Assembly: GCF_015024225.1 (NCBI RefSeq)
Contig: NZ_JACJGM010000006.1
Span: 124,001 to 188,000 of the forward strand
Source of the DNA: Nocardioides lijunqiniae
Lineage (GTDB): Bacteria > Actinomycetota > Actinomycetes > Propionibacteriales > Nocardioidaceae
DNA length: 64,000 nucleotides
Direction of reading: 5' to 3'
The translations under genes and the position numbers were made by a program. The notes beneath the pieces were generated by a model. The model saw only the letters and a program-made list of their open reading frames with translations, was not told where the DNA came from and did no database searches. The first letter of the stretch is position 1. Each line of letters starts with the position of its first letter. This document shows, piece by piece, positions 57,815 to 64,000 of the stretch.

Positions 57815-59206
57815 TCACTCGTCGCGCCACTCCTCGCTGTCGATGCCGAGGTCGTCAGCGTAGACGGGCGGGACGAGCCAACGACCGGAGGTGGAGCGCA
57901 GGCCACCCGAGCCGCCCCACGAGAAGCCGTGGGTCTCGTCACGCCACTTCATGCCCCAGTTGTCGGCGTAGCGGCGGTAGAGGCTGTTGCTGAAGACGCG
58001 GAGGATCAGCTCGTCGCCGTACTGGCCGCCGTTCTGGTAGTTGCTCGACCCGGTGACGACGACCTTCTTGCCACGGTCGCCGCCGTAGTTGCCGTTGATG
58101 AGAAGGATCTTCTCGTGGCTGTAGAGGTCGACCTCGCTGTCGTAGTCGGTGTCGAAGCCGGTGCTGCGGGTCGGCATCAGGCCGCGCTTGGTCCGGCTGG
58201 CGAACACGTTGCGGACCTTCGCGCCGGCGTAGCCGACCATGATCTTGACGTCGCAGCCCTTCGCGTACAGGTCACGGAACTTGTTGGCGATCATCTTGCC
58301 GCGATCGGCGTCCCAGGCGTGCATGTTGACCCGGACGATGGTGCGGCCGCTGTCGGTCTTGGCGCCCGTGCACTTGATCGGGGCCAGCAGGCGCGAGATG
58401 GGGTCACGGTTGACCGTGTACTTCGTGCGCTTGGTCGCCGCGCCCTTGCGCGGGAACGGCAGCACGTAGAGGTGGTAGCGGCCGAACTCCTTGCTGATGT
58501 AGGCCGGCCGGGCCAGCCGGTCGCGCTTCATCTCCTTGAACACGCCGTGGAGCGTGTCGTAGAGCTTCGGCGAGGAGTTGACCGTCAGCAGGTCGTTCCA
58601 CTGGTTCTCGGCGCCGTTGAGCTTCATGTTGAGCGAGCCGAGCATGACGACGTTCTTGGCCGCGCCCGTGCGCGAGAAGAGCACGAACTTGCTGTGGTTG
58701 ACGTCGCCCTGCCCGCGGCAGCTCGCCTTGCACTGGTAGAACCAGCTCTTGCGGTGCCGCTTCTTGCCGAGGTACTTGCGCAGCTTCGACTGGGCGCCGG
58801 GCGTCTCGTGGCCGTTGACGATGACCTGGACGTGCACCTTGCGCTTGCGCTTGGCGGCGATCAGCGCGTCGGCGACGGGCATCCGGTCGAAGGAGAACAT
58901 CGACATCTTGATGGTCGAGCGCGGCTTGGCGTGGCGGATGGCCTCGATGATCTGCTGCTCGAGGCGGAACTGCCGCTCACCACCCACGCGGGGGGTGTTG
59001 AACTTGACGCCCGGCGTCGGGTACCACTTCTTGGCCTTGGCCGCGGGCGCGGGCGCACCGGCCGCCTCGACGGGTGCCGCGCCAGGGGCGAGCACCGCTC
59101 CGGAGAGGGCGACGGCGGTCACGAGCAGCAGCGCGAGCCGGGCGCGGAGAGCCGTCCTGCCGCGAGGAAGGGACCGAGAGCGTGGGGGGAAGTTCACCTG
59201 AGACAC
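57815..59206 (-). CDS. Secreted phospholipase D-family protein
   Basis: Exported protein of 463 residues with two HKD-type catalytic motifs. A basic signal peptide (about 1-48; RGRTALRARLALLLVTAVALSG, then APVEAA) leads to two PLD domains: NHSKFVLFSRTGAAKNV (first His-Lys, about residue 170) and YSHEKILLINGNYGGDRGKKV (second, about 368). The second motif lacks the strict HxKxxxxD spacing because Asp is displaced. Phospholipid or other phosphodiester cleavage outside the cell is expected. GTG 59206 is used; GTG 59197 also works. A TAAAAT box at 59240-59235 (minus strand) is a near-consensus -10. Confidence 0.82.
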   Translation of the reverse strand: MSQVNFPPRSRSLPRGRTALRARLALLLVTAVALSGAVLAPGAAPVEAAGAPAPAAKAKKWYPTPGVKFNTPRVGGERQFRLEQQIIEAIRHAKPRSTIKMSMFSFDRMPVADALIAAKRKRKVHVQVIVNGHETPGAQSKLRKYLGKKRHRKSWFYQCKASCRGQGDVNHSKFVLFSRTGAAKNVVMLGSLNMKLNGAENQWNDLLTVNSSPKLYDTLHGVFKEMKRDRLARPAYISKEFGRYHLYVLPFPRKGAATKRTKYTVNRDPISRLLAPIKCTGAKTDSGRTIVRVNMHAWDADRGKMIANKFRDLYAKGCDVKIMVGYAGAKVRNVFASRTKRGLMPTRSTGFDTDYDSEVDLYSHEKILLINGNYGGDRGKKVVVTGSSNYQNGGQYGDELILRVFSNSLYRRYADNWGMKWRDETHGFSWGGSGGLRSTSGRWLVPPVYADDLGIDSEEWRDE

Positions 59207-59234
59207 AGGCGAAACTTACCTGAGGACCTGCAAG

Positions 59235-59240
59235 ATTTTA
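59235..59240 (-). promoter_or_regulatory. -10 box upstream of the phospholipase D gene
   Basis: TAAAAT on the minus strand, 29 bases before GTG 59206; the closest match to TATAAT in this GC-rich window. Confidence 0.45.
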
Positions 59241-59251
59241 CGATTACCGGC

Positions 59252-60349
59252 TCAGTCGCCGCGTCGGCGGCGCAGCACGCGGGCCGCCCTGCGCACCGTC
59301 GTCGGCACGGCCGGCCCGCTCTCCTCGCGCAGCCGGTCACGCTGCAGCGTGAGCTCACGCACGTCCTCCAGCAGACCGCCGACGACCTGCGTCGCGGCCT
59401 CGAGCAGCTCCGCGTCGGTCACCGAGCCGAGGTCGCGCCCCGGCGCGAGGGCCTCGGGCACGAGCAGCGTCTCGACGTCGCCCACGACCGCGAAGCCGCG
59501 CTCGGCGATCAGGTCCACGGCACGCCGGCTGCGCAACCGGCAGTCGGCCAGCAGGTCGTCGTCGAGGGCGAGGCGCTCGCCCGCCTGGTCAGCGAGGTGG
59601 CCCTCGGCGAGGTGACCCCGGATCCAGCGACCACGGTCGAGCGCGGACGAGAAGGAGCCGAGGTGGGCGTTGACCCGGCGCAGCAGCTCGACCTGGACCG
59701 CGCCCAGCGACGGATTGGCGGCCTCCTCCGGCACCGGGTAGTCCCCGGTGAGGCCGAGCACCCCGGCGAGGTTGCGCCAGTGCCGGTCGGGCGGCTCGGT
59801 CCGCGGCGGGACCGGCAGCACGTGCAGCCGCTCGGGGGGCACGACGTCGCCCCAGCGCTCCAGGACGCCGGCGAGGTCCCAGGTGCGCCACCCGAACTCC
59901 GAGCGCGTGTCGGCGGCGGCCGCGGCGTGCAGGTCGGTCCGGCTGCCGTTCTTGACCATCTCCTGCCAGCCCGCCGCGAGCATCCCGGCGGAGTGCCGGG
60001 CGGTCACGACCACGTGCACCTCGGCGGGGGCGAGCCGCTGGACGGCCCGGCGGGCCTGGGCCGGCCCGGCACCGCAGAAGAACTCGTGCGTCACCACGCC
60101 GGTCCCGCCGGGGGTGGCGTCCAGCTCGGCGCAGAGCCGCTCCCACGAGCCGGGCGCGCGCGGGTCGCGGCGCTCGAGGTGCTTGCGCTCCTGCACGTCC
60201 AGGGCGGCCCACAGGTGCTCGCGGTGACCCCGCCCGGGCAGCACGACCCCCTCGTCGCGCAGGCGCTCCTTGTTCTCCCACAGGATCCCCTGCAGGTACG
60301 TCGTGCCCGTCTTGGGCAGACCGATGTGCAGGAAGACGCGGGCGACCAT
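59252..60349 (-). CDS. Sulfotransferase-like protein
   Basis: Protein of 365 residues whose N-terminus carries the PAPS 5'-phosphosulfate loop HIGLPKTGTTYLQGIL (about 8-23), as in Stf0/carbohydrate sulfotransferases. A 3'-phosphate-binding segment fits HVVVTARHSAGMLAAGWQEM near 115. The C-terminal third is helical and charged (LTLQRDRLREES ... RRAARVLRRRRGD). Acceptor unknown; sulfated lipids or glycans are possible. Follows the acyl-CoA dehydrogenase gene by five bases and probably shares its transcript, though a functional link is unclear. Confidence 0.75.
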   Translation of the reverse strand: MVARVFLHIGLPKTGTTYLQGILWENKERLRDEGVVLPGRGHREHLWAALDVQERKHLERRDPRAPGSWERLCAELDATPGGTGVVTHEFFCGAGPAQARRAVQRLAPAEVHVVVTARHSAGMLAAGWQEMVKNGSRTDLHAAAAADTRSEFGWRTWDLAGVLERWGDVVPPERLHVLPVPPRTEPPDRHWRNLAGVLGLTGDYPVPEEAANPSLGAVQVELLRRVNAHLGSFSSALDRGRWIRGHLAEGHLADQAGERLALDDDLLADCRLRSRRAVDLIAERGFAVVGDVETLLVPEALAPGRDLGSVTDAELLEAATQVVGGLLEDVRELTLQRDRLREESGPAVPTTVRRAARVLRRRRGD

Positions 60350-60354
60350 GCCGA

Positions 60355-61551
60355 TCAGCCCTTGAGGGCGTAGTCCTTGAGGAGGCTGCGGCCGATGATC
60401 ATCTTCTGGATGTCGGAGGTCCCCTCGCCGATGAGCATGAACGCCGCCTCGCGGTAGAGACGCTCGATCTCGTACTCCTTGGAGTAGCCGTAGCCGCCGT
60501 GGATGCGGAAGGAGTCCTGGACGACCTCGTTGCAGTACTCCGCGGCGAGCATCTTGGCCATGCCGGCCTCGACGTCGTTGCGCTCGCCCTTGTCCTTGAG
60601 GCGGGCCGCCTTGACCATCATCGCGTGCGACGCCTCGACCTTCGTCGCCATCTCGGCGAGCCGGAAGAGGATCGCCTGGTGGTCGGCGATCTGCTTGCCG
60701 AACGTCTCGCGGGTCTGGGCGTAGGCGATGGCCAGCTCGAAGGCCCGGTTGGCGATGCCGCAGGCGCGGGCGGCGACGTTGACGCGGCCCACCTCCACGC
60801 CGTCCATCATCTGGTAGAAGCCCTTGCCGGGCCCCCCACCCAGGACCTGCTCGGCGGAGATCCGGTGGCCCTCGAAGATCGCCTCGGTGGTGTCGACGCC
60901 CTTGTAGCCCATCTTGTCGATCTTGCCGGGGATGGTCAGCCCGGGCGCGGTCTCGCCGAAGCCGGGCTCCTTCTCCACCAGGAACGTCGTCATGTTCCGG
61001 TAGACGCTGTCGCTCCCCTCGTCGGTCTTGACGAGGACCGCGATCAGGTTCGAGGAGCCGCCGTTGGTCAGCCACATCTTCTGGCCGTCGATCGTGTAGC
61101 CGTCGTCGGTCCTCGCGGCCTTGGTCTTGATGGCCGCGACGTCCGAGCCCAGGCCCGGCTCCGACATCGAGAACGACCCGCGCACCTCGCCGGTGGCCAT
61201 CCTGGGCAGGTACTTCTGCTTCTGCTCCTCGGTGCCGTGCCTCATCAGCATGTAGGCCACGATGAAGTGGGTGTTGATGACGCCGGAGACGCTCATCCAG
61301 CCGCGGGCGATCTCCTCGACGCAGAGCGCGTAGGTCAGCAGCGACTCCCCGAGGCCGTCGTACTCCTCGGGGATCATCAGGCCGAAGATGCCCAGCTCCT
61401 TGAGACCGTCGACGATCTCCTGGGGGTAGGTGTCCGCGTGCTCCAGCTCGGTCGCGACCGGAAGGATCTTCTCGTCGACGAAGGTCCGGACCGCCTTCAG
61501 GATCTCGACCTGGTCCTCGGTCAGTCCCTCGGTCTGGCACAAACGACCCAT
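60355..61551 (-). CDS. Acyl-CoA dehydrogenase
   Basis: FAD enzyme of 398 residues that desaturates acyl-CoA at the alpha-beta position. Family signatures SFSMSEPGLGSDVAAIKTKA (near 130) and QDSFRIHGGYGYSKEYEIERLYREAAFMLIGEGTSDIQ (about 348-385) are intact, including the C-terminal catalytic Glu position (IERLYRE or IGEGTSDIQ). Chain-length preference unclear; possible short- or branched-chain type. ATG 61551 has GGAG at seven-base spacing. Likely forms an operon with the sulfotransferase-like gene. Confidence 0.92.
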   Translation of the reverse strand: MGRLCQTEGLTEDQVEILKAVRTFVDEKILPVATELEHADTYPQEIVDGLKELGIFGLMIPEEYDGLGESLLTYALCVEEIARGWMSVSGVINTHFIVAYMLMRHGTEEQKQKYLPRMATGEVRGSFSMSEPGLGSDVAAIKTKAARTDDGYTIDGQKMWLTNGGSSNLIAVLVKTDEGSDSVYRNMTTFLVEKEPGFGETAPGLTIPGKIDKMGYKGVDTTEAIFEGHRISAEQVLGGGPGKGFYQMMDGVEVGRVNVAARACGIANRAFELAIAYAQTRETFGKQIADHQAILFRLAEMATKVEASHAMMVKAARLKDKGERNDVEAGMAKMLAAEYCNEVVQDSFRIHGGYGYSKEYEIERLYREAAFMLIGEGTSDIQKMIIGRSLLKDYALKG

Positions 61552-61720
61552 GAAAGCGCTCCTCGTCTCTTGCGGCTGCGACGCCGGAGACGATACCGGC
61601 CGGTAGCGGCCCCAGGACGAGACCTTTCCCACGCTCGACCGCAGGGCCGTCGGGGTGCCCGGCCCCCGCCGTCGGCTACCATCGCCTCTCTGCCAGCGGC
61701 ACTTCGGAGGAGCGGATCGC

Positions 61721-62932
61721 GTGATGGAGCGTCTGCGCGCCGGCGGCTCCTCCGGTCGCTCGCCCAAGGGCAGGCGTGCCCTGCGCCGGGCCCGGTCCCG
61801 GCTGCTGCGGCTCCTCGCGACGCTCGCCGCCGTGAGCGCGATCTCGGCCGCGCTCGTCGTGATGTTCGTGCCGTCCGCGCTCGACGCGGTCACCTCCGCG
61901 CAGGAGACCGAGCCCCGGACGCCGTCACCGTCACCGTCACCGGAGACCACGCCGTCCACGACGCCCGAGCCGTCTCCGACCGCGACCCCCACCGCGCCGA
62001 TCGTGCCGCTGCCGACGGCGGCGCCCCCGATCGTGCAGTACCCGACCGTGGCCCGCCTCGACCAGGCGATGGCGAGGCGCGGGATGGCACGGGTGCCCCA
62101 GACCTCGTGGCAGGGCGCCCAGTTCAGCGTGGCGTCGTTCAACGTGCTCGGCGCCAGCCACACCCGCGGCCCCGGCCGGCGCAAGGGCTACGCCAGCGCC
62201 GAGGCCCGACTGCCGGCGCAGCTGGACATGCTCGCCGCCAAGGACATCAGCGTGGCCGGGCTCCAGGAGTTCCAGTACCCCCAGGTCAACCAGCTGCGCA
62301 ACCGCACCGGCGACACCTGGGGCATCTGGCCGGGCACCCAGCTGGGCAACTGGCTGGCGGACAACTCGATCATCTGGCGCACCGACACCTGGACCCTGGT
62401 CGAGACGCACACCGTGGACGTCCCCTACTTCCGCGGGAAGATGACCGCGATGCCCTACGTGCTGCTCGAGCACGATGCCTCCGGGCGCCGCGTGTGGTTC
62501 GCCAACTTCCACAACCCTGCGAACGTCGCGGGCGACGCCCGCGGGCATCGCGCACGCGCCGTGCAGATCGAGGCCGCCCTGGCGCAGGAGCTCAGCGCCG
62601 ACGGCACCCCGGTCGTCGTCACCGGCGACATGAACGACCGCGCGGAGTTCGCCTGCCCGTTCGCGAACGCTAGCGGGATGTACTCCCCCAACGGCGCGGA
62701 GGCGCGCGAGTCGGGGTGCGCCCTGCCCGCGAAGATGGACGTCGACTGGATCTTCGGCACCCGCGACCTGGAGTTCTCCGCCTACCAGTCCGACGCGAGC
62801 GCGCGCGACCGCAAGCTCAGCGACCACCCCCTGATCACCGCGAGCGCCTCCTTGCCCGGCGTGGAGGAGCGTCGCGACTGCAAGGCGAAGATCTCCCGTC
62901 GCGGCGTCGCCTGGTACTGCCCCACCGGCTGA
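61721..62932 (+). CDS. Secreted endonuclease/exonuclease/phosphatase-family hydrolase
   Basis: Exported protein of 403 residues. A basic N-terminus (RRALRRARSRLLRLL) and one hydrophobic stretch (about 28-52) give a signal anchor, followed by a Thr/Pro/Ser-rich linker (about 60-105). The EEP domain carries FNVLGASHTRG, LQEFQYPQ (catalytic Glu), NSIIWRTD, ANFHNPAN, VTGDMNDRAEF, DWIFGT and SDHPLI (catalytic His). It would hydrolyse phosphodiesters of nucleic acid or lipid outside the membrane. GTG 61721 and ATG 61724 are adjacent starts; GGAGGAG lies eight bases upstream of the GTG. Confidence 0.87.
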   Translation: MMERLRAGGSSGRSPKGRRALRRARSRLLRLLATLAAVSAISAALVVMFVPSALDAVTSAQETEPRTPSPSPSPETTPSTTPEPSPTATPTAPIVPLPTAAPPIVQYPTVARLDQAMARRGMARVPQTSWQGAQFSVASFNVLGASHTRGPGRRKGYASAEARLPAQLDMLAAKDISVAGLQEFQYPQVNQLRNRTGDTWGIWPGTQLGNWLADNSIIWRTDTWTLVETHTVDVPYFRGKMTAMPYVLLEHDASGRRVWFANFHNPANVAGDARGHRARAVQIEAALAQELSADGTPVVVTGDMNDRAEFACPFANASGMYSPNGAEARESGCALPAKMDVDWIFGTRDLEFSAYQSDASARDRKLSDHPLITASASLPGVEERRDCKAKISRRGVAWYCPTG

Positions 62933-62973
62933 GCCAGACCGGCCCGACCGGCTCGACCGGCCCTGCGGTCAGC
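62928..62973. terminator. Convergent-end inverted repeat
   Basis: GCTGA ... TCAGC, both TGA stops in the arms, with the spacer made of three CCGACCGG / CGACCGG-like words. Weak but fits the pattern at other gene ends. Confidence 0.3.
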
Positions 62974-63193
62974 GGGGAAGCGGGTCGCCGACGTCGGCGC
63001 GGTAGCGGTCGAGGAGCTCGCGCACGGCCGCCTCGTCGCGGTCGGCCAGCGGGACCAGCAGCTCGGTGACGACGTCGCACAGCTCGGCGAGGCGCACGTT
63101 GAGCTGCCGGCACTCCTGGACCTCGTCCTCGAGCGCCCGGATGCGGGCGAGCATCGTGGACCGTCCGCTGAGGATCTTCTTCATCGACTCCAT
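62969..63193 (-). CDS. DUF6752-like coiled-coil protein
   Basis: Small protein of 74 residues: MKKILSGRSTMLARIRALEDEVQECRQLNVRLAELCDVVTELLVP followed by an acidic tail. Heptad pattern suggests a coiled-coil dimer; one Cys pair (ECRQ, LCDV). It fits the small DUF6752 proteins found beside glycan or polymer genes in actinobacteria, from memory. ATG 63193 or ATG 63184 could start it; it overlaps the upstream methyltransferase gene by 13 bases, so both are expressed together. Confidence 0.62.
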   Translation of the reverse strand: MESMKKILSGRSTMLARIRALEDEVQECRQLNVRLAELCDVVTELLVPLADRDEAAVRELLDRYRADVGDPLPR

Positions 63194-64000
63194 GAGACCA
63201 CCATCCTGCACAACGTCGGGTCCCCGCCGGCGGCCGCCCCGGGGATGTCCAGCTCGGCCTCGGTGAGCTCGACGAGCTGCTCGACCCGCCCGCCGCGGGC
63301 ACGCACCGCCTCGGCCACCCGCGCGTGCGGCACGGGGTGCAGCCCCAGGCCGGCCGAGCGCGGCGTCCTCGCGGTGTGGAACTGCAGGTAGCACCGTCCC
63401 GAGTCGCGCGTGACCATGCGGGCGAGCCTCAGGAGCTGCTCCAGGCCGGTGCGGTCGACGGCGTCGACCACGTGGTGGGCGAGCACGACCCGGGGGCCGG
63501 GCTCGCGGACCAGCCACGCCCCGACGCCCAGGACCGAGCGCATCTCGTGGAGGTTGAACCACTCGAACCGCGCCGGCAGGTCCCGGCGCTCGGCACGCCG
63601 TCGCGCCCGGCGCAGGTCGGGGGCGAAGAAGTCCAGGCCGATCGAGCCGACCCCCGCCCGGCTGAGCCACAGGGCGTCCTGGCCCTCGCCGCAGCCGAGG
63701 TCCACGAACGTCGCCGCGTCGGTCTCCTGCCGCCGCACCCAGCGCACGAAGGGGCTGGGCCCGCGTTGCGCGCGCTCCGGCTGGGAGGCCCGGCGGCGCT
63801 CCCACCGCTCGTCGAAGCCGACCCGGGTGCCGCGGAACCAGCCGGAGAGCCGGCGCTGGGTGCTGCGGGGCGTCGTGAACTGGTACGCCGGGTCGGGCGT
63901 CTGCCAGGTCGGGCCGTACATCGCCTCGAGCAGGTGGCTCGGCTCGGCCGGCGCGGGCAGCTCACGGCCCGCGAGCACGACCGTGCTGCGGGGGTAGAGC
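63181..64000 (-). CDS. SAM-dependent methyltransferase, 5' end beyond window
   Basis: Partial gene; the open frame runs off the right edge. The visible 273 residues start with LYPRSTVVLAGRELPAPAEPSHLLEAMYGPTWQTPDP, which resembles the end of a LicD/nucleotidyltransferase-like domain, followed by a class I methyltransferase with motif TFVDLGCGEGQDALWLSRAG (about 100-118 from the GTG at 63978), GLDFFAP and a late VVSWSR end. So the full protein may be a LicD-methyltransferase fusion acting on a cell-surface glycan. The GTG at 63978 is not taken as start because homologous-looking residues continue upstream to the edge. Confidence 0.65.
   Translation of the reverse strand, partial: LYPRSTVVLAGRELPAPAEPSHLLEAMYGPTWQTPDPAYQFTTPRSTQRRLSGWFRGTRVGFDERWERRRASQPERAQRGPSPFVRWVRRQETDAATFVDLGCGEGQDALWLSRAGVGSIGLDFFAPDLRRARRRAERRDLPARFEWFNLHEMRSVLGVGAWLVREPGPRVVLAHHVVDAVDRTGLEQLLRLARMVTRDSGRCYLQFHTARTPRSAGLGLHPVPHARVAEAVRARGGRVEQLVELTEAELDIPGAAAGGDPTLCRMVVSWSR

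Noticed and set aside
1..64000. tRNA, rRNA, known riboswitches
   Set aside because: Intergenic regions are short; I looked for T-loop (GTTCGA) arms and common actinobacterial riboswitch cores and saw none. A covariance-model search would be decisive.

Overview
The window looks like chromosomal DNA of a very GC-rich actinobacterium, most likely a Nocardioides-type member of the Propionibacteriales. Supporting evidence: dense gene packing with many 4-base GTGA/ATGA overlaps, frequent GTG starts, a DUF222-HNH endonuclease gene beside clustered palindromic repeats, a mycothiol-type (maleylpyruvate isomerase fold) enzyme, and actinobacterial families such as DUF5302, DUF6758, DUF3107, DUF5990 and DUF6752. 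No rRNA, tRNA, CRISPR array, integrase or transposase gene was recognised. The assignment to genus is inference.

Layout. 1-8.9 kb: a truncated secreted M14 carboxypeptidase; a divergent TetR/SDR pair with two identical-core palindromic operators; a GNAT / K+:H+ antiporter / SPFH operon facing a NarL-type two-component system; a methyltransferase facing an HxlR-type regulator. 8.9-14.9 kb: hydantoinase/oxoprolinase-type hyuA-hyuB, a lysophospholipid acyltransferase and acetyltransferases. 14.9-17.4 kb: the only long non-coding stretch, holding three ~120-bp repeats, two 39-bp palindromes and two DnaA-box-like sites, followed by an HNH endonuclease gene that carries a third palindrome in frame. 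17.4-29.6 kb: a catabolic island of two divergent operons. One (minus) encodes a nucleobase-type permease, a CoxM/S/L molybdenum hydroxylase, its CoxG helper and an amidase. The other (plus) encodes DUF2877, FdrA and DUF1116 proteins, matching the three-subunit oxamate carbamoyltransferase set (AllH/AllF/AllG) of enteric allantoin catabolism. Together they suggest uptake, hydroxylation and ring or amide cleavage of an N-heterocycle ending in carbamoyl transfer.

29.7-39.5 kb: membrane and secreted proteins, then a block (moeZ - tetR - DUF3107 - ferritin-like - DEAD helicase) whose order matches Mycobacterium tuberculosis Rv3206c-Rv3211 as I recall it. 39.5-49 kb: paired single-pass membrane proteins, an L,D-transpeptidase, an orphan ParA, MarC, PHP phosphoesterase, DUF6758, histidine phosphatase and a CASTOR/POLLUX-like ion channel. 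49-54 kb: a PadR-regulated ABC exporter and an MFS transporter. 54.1-55.3 kb: an AbiEi-like/DUF559 endonuclease gene bracketed by inverted repeats, probably a small mobile or formerly mobile element that overwrote the end of the MFS gene. 55.3-64 kb: MaoC, DUF5302, lipoprotein, DUF2332, secreted phospholipase D, sulfotransferase, acyl-CoA dehydrogenase, secreted EEP-family hydrolase, DUF6752 and a methyltransferase running off the window.

Two genome-style features recur. Nearly all close convergent gene pairs end in a shared palindrome containing both stop codons, and several genes have a TAnnnT -10 box 6-7 bases before the start codon, as expected for leaderless mRNAs.
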